Positions 34,088-46,983 are shown, counted from the stretch's first letter. The stretch is DNA of 64,000 nucleotides from Dipteronia dyeriana (GCA_032871835.1 CM065295.1:67760687-67824686), one strand, 5' to 3'. Notes: generated from the sequence alone by a model not told the origin. Numbers and translations: made by a program.

Positions 34088-35064
34088 ATGAGATCTATGG
34101 ATGATTCTATTATTCAAGGGAGTGGATCGAATAAGGAGAATCAAGATCGGATTTTGAAGTCCCTATCAGAACTGACGACATCTATAGCGCATCTGACTAG
34201 GTCAAACAATGATACAATCGAGAGACTTGAAAGACAGTTGGCTGAAAACAAGGGGAAGGAAACAGTAAGTGGATGGATTCAAGGGGATGGAAGGAGATCA
34301 CGTAGTTTATGACGTGAAGCAGAATTCTCGACAGGTGAGGTAGACGAGCCCAATCCGACAGGAAATCGTGAAGGGTTTAAGCGAGGAGGATGAGTGGGAC
34401 ATGGGCCATTAGTGGTGGAGAGTTGGTTGCAAGATGAGGTTTATGAGGGGGAGATGGATAATGGATCCGAGGAAGATGTGAGATGGGACAGGAGTCCTCG
34501 TGGTCGAATGCCAATTTATGGGCAGCAAAGGGAACCATGGAGAGATGATGCAGAGGCACCATAGTCGGGGCCTTAGAAAGCCAAAGATCTATTTTTCGCA
34601 TTTGGAGACCCACATGAGTGGTTGGACAAGGTGGAACACTACTTTCAGGTCTATAAAGTAGTGAGGGCCAATCGGGTTTCTACTACATGTATCTACCTTG
34701 ATAGGAAGGCTAACAGCTGGTGGAGATGGATCAAAGCTTAGTATGAGCAAGATAGAAGACAAATGGGTTAGACAGCCTTCGAGCGGGAGTTTTTGGCTTA
34801 ATGGGGACCATCACCGGTTGTCAATCATCATGAGCAGTTGGCCAAGCTCAAACAGAAAGGAAGAGTTAAGGTATATATTGAGGAGTTTCCCCGGCTGTTG
34901 ATTTTGGTCAGGGGGTGGTCAGAGGAGTCATTATTGAGAACTTTTATTGAAGGGTTGAATCCTTGGTTAGCGAGAGAGATGCAACTGAAGCGACCACAAA
35001 GATTGTCTGAAGCAATGAGGATGAAGAAAATTTTAGAGGATAGTTACTATAGTGATAAGAAGTC
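34088..35064 (+). pseudogene. gag of element A, N-terminal and capsid part (interrupted by B)
   Basis: The ATG at 34088 starts a coiled-coil-prone N-terminus (ILKSLSELTTSIAHL, ERLERQLAENK). Then come retrotransposon gag blocks in shifted frames (FGDPHEWLDKVEHYFQVY, SWWRW, KVYIEEFPRLL, FIEGLNPWLAREM). The frame reaches ILEDSYYSDKK and is cut at 35064 by element B; it resumes at 57906. Several stops and a frameshift are present. Confidence 0.8.
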
Positions 35065-36148
35065 TGTTAATAGTAAAATTTGGCTAGGGGACCAAAAATA
35101 AATTTCCCACTCTCCTAGCTCTAATCAAAGCCCGAATTCGCCATTCATGGGACCCTGGGCAAACCATTAAGCTACCCCACAAATGCGGGAAAGGATTATC
35201 AGGCTTCAGTACTATCAAGAATGAAGCTAGGTACGACCAGGTTGAGCCATCACGCGAACACTGAAATCTGGGCTTCTCGAGATCACCTATCCTGGAACCT
35301 CGGTTCCTGGGTCGGGCTCTAGAACCACCCCGTGAAAGCGAGGAAAGATCGCCGAGATCAGGAAGCACTATAATTGAAGCCTGACACAAACAAGTGTGAG
35401 CTCCCTTCAGGTCAAGGCTTCCCAAGGTCAGATTTAACTCGTAGCTTAAGCCAGAATCCCACCAACCTCTCCAGAAGCCCGCTGTCCCCGTCAGATACGA
35501 AGAGAGAGCCTCCAAGTGGAACAGATTCATGCTATAGAAAATGTTCCTTTTCGCCAAGGGACATCTATAGCCTACCTAGACATGAAAGAAAAATCTCGCC
35601 TAATCTACATTACTCCCAGTAAGTGCTTACAAGGCCGTCCCGAGCTTCTGAGACCAAAACTAAAGCATGGATCTATCTCGTTTTACGAAACAACGAGTAG
35701 CTAACTCGGTAACCTCCATAAAGTATCATGCCATGCATACACACAAGATCATATCTATGTTATAACGAACATTAAATTCTGCATACGTGTAAGACAAGAG
35801 TTTGATTCCAAAAAGGAAACAAACTTATCTTCATCAAAGATATCCTCTAATCCGTTATCAATTCGAAGTCAACAACTTTCAAATTATGGATCCCGCTCGA
35901 TAAGGAGGGAAAGAATTCATAGGATCGTGACAAAATATTCATGAGTTTAAACCAACTTGGACCGGATATAAATAAGGCCAAGCATGGAAGAAAAAAAAGA
36001 ACAACGAGAAATGGAAAGGGAAGAAGACCTAAATTCTGTGATCAGAACACGACCATCACTATATATATTATTCGACAGGCATGAGGTTGCCACCCTTATA
36101 TGCCTTAGAGAGATTGTGAGTGTATGTGAGAGTTTTCTATATACCACG
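35065..36148 (+). mobile_element. 5' LTR of element B, first segment
   Basis: Aligns with the reverse complement of 906-1874. It is interrupted at CCACG (36144-36148) by element C, with the continuation at 47864. Confidence 0.87.
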
Positions 36149-37023
36149 TGTTGTATGTAAATTTTACCAAGCATACACGTCATTGACTGGAAGGAAAAAA
36201 TAGCCAGGTGGACGCCCAAATGGGCATCCGGGAAATATCCTATAAGACATCATTAACGAGAAGAAAGCCCGAGTAAGCATATACTGAATAAAACCTACTC
36301 GGGATCAGCTAACAGCACTCAGGACTGGTTAAATAACACTTCCACTCGGGCTCAAACGGTACTACTCGGGACCATCAGGTATTACTCTTACTCGGGAATA
36401 AATACGACCCGAGTAATAGTTTGGTGCTTATTTCATACGGATTGTCATTAAATACGTAACGATATCCATCAGGAAGGAATCCCAAATGAAATAGAGTATT
36501 AAATTAGAAGAGTCCCCAATCAGGAAATAACTTGATTTGTTTACGAAGACTACATTCTTATAAGGAAACAAGTCCAAATTAAACTGCACTACTAGAATCC
36601 CACTCGATTTCCATAAGAGACTCCGAAACAGGAAAGAAGACAAATCTACCTCAAGAAAGTAACCGAATCACAATTAAATACAAAGATCCTGTATTACTTG
36701 TACAAGGCAGATTAGGGTTCAATAAACATATAAATAGACCTATAATCTCGTCAAAAAAAAATATAGACAATATAGCATACAACAATCATAGTAAATACAG
36801 AGAGAAAAAGGAGAGATCGAGAGCTTGTAAAACATCTTATTCACTTAGTGAATTTTGGCTTGGTTGATCTTTCAACCACCCGTGGATGTTTCTCAGGCCA
36901 TCGGAGTTTTACCACTTAAAATTTGTCTTCGTTACTCTCTCTACATCTCTTTCTCTTTGATTCAATAGCCAAAATCCAATTCTTATTGGCTTTTTTGGCA
37001 TAATCCAGAAATCGACGTCAACA
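36149..37023 (+). mobile_element. 5' LTR of element C
   Basis: 875 bp, with CTCGGGA-type motifs repeated ~6 times in U3 (36260-36415) and TATAAATAGACC (36731-36742). The primer-site position ATTGGCACTAGAAGATGG follows at 37024. Confidence 0.95.
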
Positions 37024-37069
37024 ATTGGCACTAGAAGATGGGCTTGAACCTCCGAACTTTTTAAAAGCG

Positions 37070-38900
37070 ATGGCAAGAAGCAGAAGTAGTTCAGGGAACA
37101 GCCAAAAATCACCAGGTGATTTCCATGTTGGCAATACGTCACAAGATCCTGCAGCAAACACGGAAAACTAGCCTGCGCACCTGGCGGGGATCCAGCAAAT
37201 TCCCCCAACCAGCAGAGATCTTACGATGCGTTTCCAAGAGGCATTGCAGCAATTGGTGACGGACGCAGCAAGGGAAGGGATTGATCTACTGGCCGCAGGA
37301 GCACATACTCCCAATCCTCCACCCGCAAGGCTCTGTTCGATGGTGGTAGGGCCAGAAATGACTATGCCAGAAACCAGAAGGAACTCTTCCCCAATCAATC
37401 CAGCTGGACAGAAAACACTAGAAGAGAAAAATCACTAGAGGCTAGATTACAATCAAACAATACGTGCCAGACATCGTAAATACGATCGGCGTAGAGTACA
37501 GTCATCATCAGAAGACCGTGATCAACACCATCGCAAACGTCATCATGGAGTCACACGAGAGGTCCAGCATCAGAGTGAAGAATCTGAGGAAAGAATGACA
37601 GTTACCCAACGGTTCAACCATCAAGGAAGCCCGGTGGGGGACAGAGATGTCACAATCCAGAGCCTAACTTGATAAGTAGAGAATAACAGGCGACAGATAG
37701 AGGCACTAGTCAGACGTTATGGCTGTAACGATCTATCCGACGATGACACCGACAGTCCATTCACCAGGGAGATTTTACAGACCCCTTTCCCAGAAAGATT
37801 CAGGATGCCGCATGTGGAGCAATTCAAAAAAGATACAGATCCAAAGTGCCACAGGGTCTGTATAAAAGTGCCATCGCTCAATATGCCCGCAGTGACCCCC
37901 TATTATGTCTCAACTTTCCACAAACACTAAAGGACACAGGGTCAAGATGGTTCAAAAGATTACCCCCGGCGAGCATCGAAAATTTCAGCGAGCTGAGCAG
38001 GAGTTTCTCAAGGCAATTCCTGAGCAACGTTCATAGGAAGAAGTCAGTGGCCTACCTCTCTCAAATAAAGCAGGGGAAGGACGAGTCATTAAAAAAGTAC
38101 TTGGGCTGATTCGGCCAAGCAGTATCAGAAATTGGCAGCGCTAATGATGAAGCAATTATTGTTGCCTTCACCAATAACTTGCAGAATGGACGACTATCCT
38201 TCGATTTGAGAAGAGCACGGCTGACTAGGTACGCCGACATGATGGATATGGCAGGATGATACGCTCTGGCCGAGGAAGAAAAGTTAGCTACAGGAGGAAG
38301 CTATATGCATGAAGGAAAACCCGAACAGAAGAATACCGAATCCAAGGGGCAGAATCAAAAGGAAAAACGGAAAGGGAACGGCAAGGAGAAAAACAAGGAT
38401 GGAGGTAATGGCATAAAACGCCGAACGGTCCACAGAGAAATAACGAGGCAGATATACCAATTACACCCCTCTTCGAAAGAAACAAGAAGAAATTCTAGCC
38501 ATCTTGGAAGAAAAGAATATGGTACAAGAACCACGGAGACAATCACAGTTCGCCCGGAGAGGTACAACCAAGTATTGCAGGTTTCATAAAGAAACCGGAC
38601 ATGAGACTTCAAAGTGTTTTCAACTCAGAGATTACATAGAGACTCTTATTCGGGAAGGGCACCTGCGGGATGTAATCTTGAAAAAAGATGAGAGACCAGA
38701 AACCAAGAAAGTCAAGGTTGATCACAACCCTGGTCAAAACCAAAGAATCAGCCCCGAAGCCAATCAAGTAATACATACAATTTTCGGAGGACCTTCTACT
38801 GGGAGAAGCAACCTAGAACAAACTCAGGAAATCAGAGAAGCAATAGAAGCAAGGAATAACTTCGACGTAAACTCGGTTGAACCAGACCCGAAAAAGTAAA
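37070..38900 (+). pseudogene. gag of element C
   Basis: The ATG at 37070 starts a Ser/Arg-rich N-terminus (MARSRSSSGNSQKSPGDF) with a TAG after 33 codons. A basic Arg/His-rich stretch follows (37450-37620). Capsid blocks are at 37846-38250 (FPQTLKDTGSRWFKRLPPAS, SFSRQFLSN, LSQIKQGKDESLKKYL, FTNNLQNGRLSFDLRRA). The zinc-knuckle-like segment is KYCRFHKETGHETSKCFQL (~38570-38626). Frameshifts near 37840 and 38500 and stops at 37168, 37435, 38107 and 38258 break it. Confidence 0.85.
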
Positions 38901-38939
38901 GGAAGGATGGGACCCAATAGTCTTTACAGAGGCAGATTC

Positions 38940-39513
38940 TTATGGCGTCGATGTTCGACCTAATGACGCTTTGGTTATAAGTGCCCGGATTGGCCATAGG
39001 GAAGTCCGGAGAATTTTAATAGATAATGGGAGTTCAGCAGACATCCTAAGCGTGGCCGTATACGACCATCTAAGATTAGACCGAAAAGATTTACAGCATT
39101 TCCATACTCCATTAAGAGGATTTTGGGGAATAGAGGTCAGGTCACTCAGAACGGTAAAACTACCCGTGAAGATCGGAACGGCACCATGCCAGAGAACTGT
39201 CCTATTCGACTTCGTGGTAGTTGACTTGGATAATTGGCCGTATAATGTGTTATTGGGCCGACCATTCCTGAATAAAATAAGGGCCGTGACGGCCACTTAT
39301 GCATTAATGATCAAGTTCCGAACAGAACAAGGGGTTGGGATAGTCAAGGGATCCCAAGAGATGGCCCGAAGAGCAAACCTGTCTGTATACAGAGACAAGC
39401 ATGATGCCGAACAAGTGTGCACCATAATGCAGCCAAATCAGTGTGAAGAATCCTTGTCATTCGAACTGGATCCAAGGGAGGGCTTGAATGAATACAAGAC
39501 AGAATTGGTTTAA
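38940..39513 (+). pseudogene. aspartic protease region of element C
   Basis: A 180-codon frame. The catalytic loop reads LIDNGSSADIL; D-x-G with Asn is frequent in Tat proteases, so this may not be a lesion. The second half has DFVVVDLDNWPYNVLLGRPF. It is the least damaged part of pol. Confidence 0.82.
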
Positions 39514-39564
39514 ATACTACTCGAAGAAGACAAACCGGACAAGAAAATCAAGATTGGGGCCAAC

Positions 39565-40866
39565 TTGGATGGAAAAGTCAAGCGAAACTTGACCAATCTG
39601 CTTAGAGAGTACAAAGATGTATTCACCTGGAGTCACGAAGATATGATCGGGATAGATGCCAGAGTAATATCCCACCACCTCGCAGTTAGCCCGAACACAA
39701 AACCGGTAATACAAAAGAGAAGATCGTTCAATCCTGAAAGAAGTCAAGCACCCAAACAAGAGGTGGAAAAGCTACTAGCGATTGGATCAATCAGAGAAGT
39801 CAGCTACCCTTAGTGGGTCACCAACGTAGTCCTCGTCCAGAAGAAAAATGGACAATGGAGGATGTGCGTAGATTTCACGGATCTAAACAAGGCATGTCCA
39901 AATGATAGCTTCCCACTCCCAAGGATAGATCAGCTGGTGGATGCCACAGCAGGTCATGAACTGCTCAGCTTCATGGACGCTTACTCGGGATACAATCAGA
40001 TCTGGATGAACAAAGCTGATGAAGAAAAAACAGCTTTCACGACCGATCAGGGTTTATATTGCTACACATTAATGCCCTTCGGTTTAAAAAATGCAAGAGC
40101 TACGTACCAAAGGTTGGTCAACAAAATCTTCACTCGGTAAATAGGAAGGAATATGGAGGTGTACATTGATGACATGTTGACTAAAAGCGTCTCAGCAGAT
40201 GAGCATGCCCGGGACCTCCGATAGACATTTGATGTTTTGAGAAGATACCATATGAAATTAAACCCAAACAAATGTTTATTCGGAGTCCATTCAGGAAGAT
40301 TCTTGGGTTTTCAAGTCCATCAAAGAGGAATCGAAGTTAATCCCGAGAAGATCCAGGCTTTGCAAGAAATGACCTCACATAAAACATTGAAAGAGGTACA
40401 TCGCTTAACAGGGTGTTTAGCCTCCTTGGGAAGATTCATCTCAATGGCTACAGACAGGTGCACACCTTTCTTCAAGATAATCAAAAAAGGGAAAAGCCTG
40501 GAGTGGAATAAAGAGTGTGAGCAGGCATTCTTAAAAATAAAAGAGTACTTGGGGCAAGCTCCCATCCTCTCAAAACAGTAAAAAGGGGAAATACTTCAGC
40601 TGTATCTATCAATAGCCGAGCTTGCAGCAAGTTTAGTCTTAGTTAGAACAGAAGATGGAGTGCAGAAACCAGTGTATTATACTAGCAAGGCACTCGTACC
40701 GGCCGAGACCAAGTACTCACAGGCAGAAAAGATAGCCTTAACATTGGTTTCAGCAGCAAAAAAACTGAGACCATATTTTCAGGCCCATACGATCCAGGTT
40801 CTCACCAATTGCCCATTAAGACAAATCTTACAAAAACCAGAGATATCAGGAAGACTTACTAAATGA
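39565..40866 (+). pseudogene. reverse transcriptase and degenerate first RNase H of element C
   Basis: RT blocks: AIGSIREVSYP, TNVVLVQKKNGQWRMCVDFT, LNKACPNDSFPLPRIDQLVD, LLSFMDAYSGYNQIWM, LMPFGLKNARATYQRLVNKI, and catalytic YIDDML (~40165). The first RNase H is degenerate (LYLSIAELAASLVLV in place of the TDAS block). In-frame stops at 39811, 40138, 40222, 40579 and 40864 fit single-base changes. Confidence 0.9.
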
Positions 40867-40929
40867 GCAATCGAGTTAAGTGAATTCGATATTCATTATG
40901 TCCCCAGAACCTCTCTCAAAGGACAAGCG

Positions 40930-41316
40930 GTGGCAGACTTCATAGCCGAGTTCACAGAACCAAACCTGGAAGCAAAAAGACTGTTGGATAAAAGTTTCCC
41001 ATGGAAACTATATGTTGATGGTTCTTCAAACACTCATGGCAGCGGGGCAAGGATCGTAGTTCGCACCCCAGAAGGAGATGATGTTGAATGTGCCATGAGA
41101 TTTGATTTCAAAGCAACCAATAATCAAGCCGAATACGAGGCATTGTTAGCTGGACTCAGAGTCTGCATAGCTCTTGGGGCAGATGAAGTTGAGATATTCA
41201 GCGATTCACAGGTAGTTGTCAACCAGGTTATGGACGAGTACCAAGCCAAAGATGAAGGAATGTTTGCCTACCGTGACATCGCATTCCAGTTGCACACCTC
41301 CTTAAACCGAGTATAA
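40930..41316 (+). pseudogene. second, archaeal-type RNase H of element C
   Basis: LYVDGSSNTHGSGARIVV (Asp), FKATNNQAEYEALLAGLRVC (Glu), IFSDSQVVVNQV (Asp) and YQAKDEGMFAY. The acidic triad is intact. Closed by TAA at 41314-41316. Confidence 0.87.
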
Positions 41317-41330
41317 CTGAACCTAAGCAT

Positions 41331-42621
41331 TTGGAAATTTTAGAAATTCAAACACCACAAGACGGTTGGATGGTCCAGCTGAGAAGGTTCCTGGAAGAAG
41401 GCTTGCTCTTGGAAGAAGGCGTGCTCCTGAAAGATCCGGTATTAGCAAAGCGCATCAGGTATCGATCGGCTAGATATACCATGATCGGAGGAGAATTATA
41501 CAGAAGGGGGTTCTCCCGAGCTCTCCAGATATGTTTACCGGAGGAAGATGCACATCGAATACTTCAAGAGATCCACAGAGGGGTTTGCGGAAACCATACT
41601 GGAGGTAGAAGCCTGGCGCATAAGATACTCAGACAAGGCTATTACTGGCCTACGCTTTTCTCAGATGCACAGCAGTGGTCGGAAAGTTGCAATACGTGTC
41701 AAATGATTGCTAACGATATCCGATAACCCCCAGAAAAGCTCAGAAACCTCACTGATCCATGGTCATTCGCCATGTGGGGCCTAGACCTGATCGGTCCAAT
41801 GTCAGCTGGGACAGGGGGTGGAGCAAAGCACACCACAACATCTGTCGATTATTTCATAAAATGGGCAGAAACCGAAGCGCTGGTGCATATCACGGAAGCC
41901 AACACCACAAATTTTGTAAAGAAAAACATAATTTATAGGTTTGGAGTTTTGGACACTATAATCACCGACAATGGCACTCAGTTTGATAACTAAAAGTTTA
42001 GACAGTTGTGCGAGAAGTATCATATTGCTAACTACTATGCGACACCAGCTCATCCACAAACAAACGGGCAAGTAGAAGCAATAAATAAAATTATCAAGCA
42101 CACCATTAAAGCAAAGTTAGATGAAAAAAAAGGAAGCTGGGTTGAAAAGCTTCCTGAAGTATTATGGGCCTATCGGACGACAGCAAGGACTTCAATAGGA
42201 GAAACTCTGTTCACCCTAGCGTTCGGAACAGAAGATGTTATCCCCATAGAAACATCGTATGCGTCCCCACGGGTCAGGCTATACGATGAAGAACAGAATG
42301 TTGATACGCTACTACAAAGTTTGGATGAGCTAGAAGAAAAAAGGGAAAAGTCCCGAATAAGAAATACAGCATATCAACAAAGAGTGGCTTGCCACTACAA
42401 CTCTCGTGTTCGGATCAGGAAATTCCAGCTAGGAGACCTGATGCTCAGGAAGGTGTCGTTGAACATAAAAAATAGAGCCGCAGGATCCCTGACTGACAAA
42501 TGGGAAGGTCCATACAAGATCGAGGGGATAGCTGGCCATGAAGCCTATTGGATTGCTCGACCCATTGGAGGGGTGTTACCCCGACCATGCAATGCCCAAT
42601 ATCTGAAGATTTTCTATCCTT

Positions 42622-42623
<2 letters not shown>
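41331..42623 (+). pseudogene. integrase of element C
   Basis: HHCC zinc site intact (EIHRGVCGNHTGGRSLAHKI ... CNTCQ). The DDE core is intact: GLDLIGP, TIITDNGTQFDN, GQVEAINK. The C-terminal RIRKFQLGDLMLRKVSL and KWEGPYKIEG blocks are present, ending FYP at TAA 42621-42623. Only two stops (41726 TAA, 41992 TAA) interrupt it, so this copy is recent. Confidence 0.9.

Positions 42624-42652
<29 letters not shown>
42624..42652. repeat. (TA)n microsatellite after pol of element C
   Basis: About 13 TA units immediately after the integrase stop. Confidence 0.9.
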
Positions 42653-42658
<6 letters not shown>

Positions 42659-43129
42659 TGAATATTTTATTCTTTTATTGGTAGGATAAATATAAAACTG
42701 AAATTTAAATCTGTCGATTTTTTGCAGTAATAAATAAAATTACTCTGAATTTTCGAAAGGATAGCATCTAGTTCGGGATTTCCAAAAAAGGCATATGATA
42801 ATAAGATCATATGGAAGCAGAGCATGATAATAAGAACATGCAAATATAATTCTCGGGACCATCAAATCCCGAATGGGCGGAGATGCTCGTAGGAGCATGC
42901 CAGCCGAGCAGGGTCAAAATAACCTTCGTAAAAAGGCAAACCCGATGCACCAGACTTTGGAAAAATGCTCGGGACGCTATCGGGAGAAATTCTGGTGAAA
43001 TGCGTAGCTGTGTTGAAGCACTTTTTTTTAAAAAAGAGCTCAACGATTTGGCAATCCCTTGCGCATAAAAACTAGGGAGACGTCCCTGGTATTGCGTAAG
43101 GACTCGAACGTATGATCATGGTGAACCCT

Positions 43130-43420
43130 GATGTAACATTCGGGTAGCAACCGGGTATGAAACACAAGTGAAAAACTTCTGTTTCAAGATGACTTGGTTA
43201 ATAATAAAGAAGCCAGTTTAATAAGATACTTGGCAATTGAAGTCATTCGGGTAAATACCGGTTTAATAAGATACTCGGTTAAGTTACCCGAACAACGAAG
43301 AAGCCAGTTCAATAAGATACTTGGCAATTGAAGTTATTCGGGTAACAACCGGTTTAATAAGATACTCGGTTAAGTTACCCGACCATCAGCCAGTTTAATA
43401 CAACACTCGGCAATAATCAG
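43130..43420 (+). repeat. ~91-bp tandem repeat downstream of pol in element C
   Basis: Units start AAGAAGCCAGTTTAATAAGA at 43207 and 43297, plus a partial unit at 43387. Each holds two related half-units (GCCAGTTTAATAAGATACT and CCGGTTTAATAAGATACTC). Non-coding. Confidence 0.85.
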
Positions 43421-43536
43421 CAAAAAATAGACCAAAACCATTCAACTCAGAATAAAATTGAATTTTATTGCTCCTAAAAGAATGGTTCTTTACAAGTAAA
43501 AAATAAAGAATCAGAATTTTCTGCAAATTTAAAAAA

Positions 43537-44388
43537 TCAAGGTTGCGAGGACTTTGAGCCTTTGCCAATACTCGGATCTGGCATCATCTCGTACTCACGA
43601 AGCAGGCTCTCATTAGATGGCCAAATAATATCATCGACAGTATCATCCCTCCACTGGCTGTAATCTTCACCCGGGACTGGCCCGACATCAGGGACTACAC
43701 CCTCAACCGACTCTTGACTTGCGTAAATGGTTGAGAGAGAATGCTCAGACGGAATCTCTAAATGCATAGGATGGGGCACTTTGCCTTGACTACGACAGTA
43801 GGCTCTCCATTCCTTCATCTGAATCCGAAGAGATTCCAATGACCGGTCCACATGGTGTTTAATTGACAACTCCCAATTAGCACAGGCTTTCTCGGTCGCC
43901 CTATTCTTGACTTTGAAGAACTCGCCAACCGAAACTAGCCACGTTGAAATTCCCGAAGAAGTAGGGCATCATAAGCAGGGGATCTTTTAAAACGATCCAC
44001 CCCTTGGACTTCCAGTTCCAACCTGGCCTCTCGGGAAAGGGATTCAACTGTCAGCACTTGGAGCTCCAAATCTTCAATTTTTTGGTCATACGCGGACTTT
44101 GCCTGCTCCGCCTCCTGGTCGGCCTTAAGCATGGATTCTTCAGCAGAAGAAAGAAGATTTTGAAGCGATACAACCTTCTCCTCTGCCAGAGATGCCTTGT
44201 CCTCGGCTTCAACCTGCTTCGCCAGGCAGTGGTCGGTAAATATCTGTACAGAGCCGACCTCCTGCTGATAAGCCTGCTCAGCTCGAGCACGATCCTCCTC
44301 ACTCGCTTTTAGCTGAGCCTCCATACACCTTATCCGATCAGCTTGACATTGCTGAGTCTGAACAAGCTTAGCGAATTCGGCCACCATC
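43537..44388 (-). pseudogene. antisense gene of element C, C-terminal coiled-coil exon
   Basis: Preceded on the minus strand by TATATTCTTTTACAG, a good 3' splice site, then ATGGTGGCC at 44388. It encodes a long Ala/Glu/Lys-rich coiled coil (EDKASLAEEKVVSLQNLLSS, EQAKSAYDQKIEDLELQ). After a frameshift near 43935 it continues to a C-terminal acidic tail ending at 43537. It is the 3' part of the gene beginning at 46492. Function unknown; coiled coils are usual in this protein class. Confidence 0.75.
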
Positions 44389-44402
44389 TGTAAAAGAATA
44401 TA

Positions 44403-45081
44403 CAAGGTGAGCCGACTGACACCCAACTGCCTGAAAATAGGGAGAGGCAGTATGAGGATCCAGGTGAAGAGACTGTTGGACGGTTTGAAGCTGGCGACGG
44501 TGGTAACGTCTTTAAGGATCAAGTGCCCACCGGTGTCGAGTTCTTTGAGTCTTTTCGGGATGATCCGCTGGAAGATCCTGCTGTTGATCTTAACTTCCAC
44601 CGTTCTCAGGGTGAGAAGCAAAAGGCAGTCAATTCGTCGTCTCGTCCTCTCAAAGTTCCTCGGGTAGTCTCATTCATTGACTTTAGCGACGAAGATGTTA
44701 CGGATGAGATTGCCCCGAGTGTTGGTGCTGAAGGATCAGTAGATGCAGCCACTTCAGAACCGAGTAGAGCTTCTTCTACCCCCGAAGTTGGAGATATGGG
44801 GGCTGAACCTTCGGGGGTTCCTTCTCCATTCTTAGAGCCAAACAGGGCTTCTTCTGCCCCCGAGTTTGGAAATCTGGGAGCTGAACCCTCGGGGGTTTCT
44901 TTATTCCTTTTTCCCCAGGATATGCTACAGGATATGTCCTCTAGTCGGGCTTATATCGAGGAGGACCACTGGAATAGTTTTAGAGATGGTTCACTGACTG
45001 AACGTCTCCAAAACGTTTTCAACGGCGCATCTTATGTAAGTTAATTCTGACTCCTTTATTGTTTTGCTTCTGTCAGATTTG
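44403..45081 (+). pseudogene. middle exon of the antisense gene, apparently inverted in element C
   Basis: An open frame of ~210 codons lies on the plus strand inside an otherwise minus-strand gene. It reads acidic, Ser/Pro/Gly-rich sequence (DDPLEDPAVDLNF, FIDFSDEDVTDEIAPSVGAE, then two EPSRASSTPE/EPNRASSAPE repeats). It ends at TAT followed by GTAAGT (45036), a consensus 5' splice site. Inverting 44406-45081 would join it in phase to minus-strand exon 45287-45082. It would also pair the GTAAGT with the TTTTACAG before 44388, giving a ~61-bp intron. It could instead be an independent sense gene, but the matching phase and splice sites favour inversion. Confidence 0.65.
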
Positions 45082-46492
45082 GCCACTTGGACCATCGAAA
45101 TCTTGAGTAGAAGGCTGATCACCCCGATCAACGCACTCAGGAATTTGCTCAGCAATATCAGTTTCCTCATCAGGCTCGGGTGGAGCAATACCCTCATCGC
45201 CCTAACGGGAAGCTTCCTTTCTACTCGCTTGTAGAATCGCCTTCACCTGGCGAGCCTGAAGATCGTTGACAACGTCCGTATCGAACACTAAAAAAAAATA
45301 GAAAAGAAATGGAAAAGCAGAGAAATACAACAGAGGGCGCCGAGTTACTTACAACGCCTGCGATGGCCCGAAATCTATTTGTAGAAGCCGAGCTTTATCA
45401 AGTCATCCTCTTTTAAAAGATAGCTCTTGCTCATCTTTTCCAGAGTACGAACAGCTGCCCGAGTCAGCCTCTTCACCTCTGAATCGCTATAATCAATTGT
45501 TTTCTTGTTCCACACTTCGGGGAATAGAAGAAGCGGAGAACTCTCAACACCATGTGGGAATCCCCAGATCGAACAGTGATATCGAGCCCGAGAGCCCCTC
45601 CAGCAAAAAACCAATTGTTCTTCCAAAACTTGTTGGATGTAGGGAATCCCCATATGAAACCCTTCTTTTTCGGGTCATCAGAAGCATCGACCCCCCGATT
45701 CACCTTGGCTTCTTTGGGGACCCAACCGTCCGAAGAAGTAGATGCAAGGAAATAGGTCTCCGTTCTGCTAACCTGCCTCAGCGTAAAAAAGTGCCTGATT
45801 TCATTCGGGGAAGGCGGCGTAAGGTTCATTCGACTGAACATGTGCCACACACACATCAAGGCTTTGTAACTATTCGGGGCCAACTGAGCTGGGGCTATCC
45901 CTGCCTTGGCCAAAAACTAGGCAATAAAAGGCTGAAGGGGAAGCGTGACGCCACAGCAAATCATCGACCCATAAATCGCGACCATGCCCTCAGGAGGATT
46001 CAATACCGCTCTATCCCCCGCAGGAACCAAAGTGACTGAGTCGGGCAAGTCGAATCGGGAGCGGTATTTTTCTATCTCAGCTGGCCCGACCACATTCGGC
46101 TCAGTATCAAAGCCACTCGGGCGAGTATCAGAAAACATAAGACGAGACGCCATGTACACTTCATCAACGTCACCCTTGTTAACACTCTGTTCTCTGGTCT
46201 GAACACTGCTCGAGCCGTGCTTGTATACTTTACTTGTGCTCTGAATTTTACCCATCCTTCGAGAAGATACCCTGTGATCAGAAATATCAGAATCAGAACT
46301 AGATGAAGAACTCGATACAGGGCTGAAAGTGAAGTCAGGGTGAAGCCCAGAAACATCAACCTCTAAAAATGGAGGTTCATCTATTGGGATATCCTCTAGT
46401 AATCGTTTAATGCAAGATACTAACTGGAAATCCCCACGCTCTAATGCATCAAAAGCGATTTTAAAGAGACGATGGCGAGAAGATGGCCCCAT
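45082..46492 (-). pseudogene. antisense gene of element C, N-terminal exons (gypsy-type transposon protein, PF04195-like)
   Basis: The ATG at 46492 opens exon 1 (to 45353). It has a Ser/Asp-rich N-terminus, then the plant 'putative gypsy type transposon' domain (PEGMVAIYGSMICCGVTLPL, PFIA, APAQLAPNSYKALMCVW, FIWGFPTSNKFWKNNWFF). Then KEDDLIKLGFYK. An intron of 65 bp (45352-45288, GTAAGT...TTTTAG) joins in phase to exon 2 (45287-45082; FDTDVVNDLQARQVKAIL, then an acidic Pro-rich stretch). In-frame stops (45917, near 45380, 45210) and a frameshift near 45600 disable it. It is transcribed opposite to gag-pol. Confidence 0.75.
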
Positions 46493-46983
46493 TAAAACTA
46501 ACCTTGAATTGAGAATGATGCAAGATCTTCAAGCGGAGAATCGTGAACTTCTGGATAAAGAAATCTGAGTTTAAAGAGATTTCTGTAGAATTTTTTAGAA
46601 TAAACCAACAATGTCTCTCAGCGAAGAATTTAAAGATGAGACGGCACGAAACCCTAGGATTTCAAAGCGGGAAAAAACTTATGACGAAACTCAATGACGT
46701 AGGCGGCACTTGGGGAAACGCAAAAATCATTTCTCATAAATGATATTGAAAAACGAAGAGACGAGGGACACGTGTCAAGACAGGAAATAGCCCTCAACCA
46801 TCAAAACTTTAAAACGTCGCTATCATTTAAGATCTTGCGTGATAAAGCGAATCGAAATTACAGAGTCACCATTAAAACGCGTCATTATAACAAGACGGTT
46901 ATTCTGACGAAAGTAAATCAAGATGATTAAAATACTCTTGCCCGAAATAAAATCTTCTCGGCAAAAATATTTTAAGGGGGTAT

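Noticed and set aside
44004..44312. Plus-strand 102-codon frame and an overlapping Arg-rich minus frame
   Set aside because: Both are alternative-frame readings of the coiled-coil exon of the antisense gene in element C.
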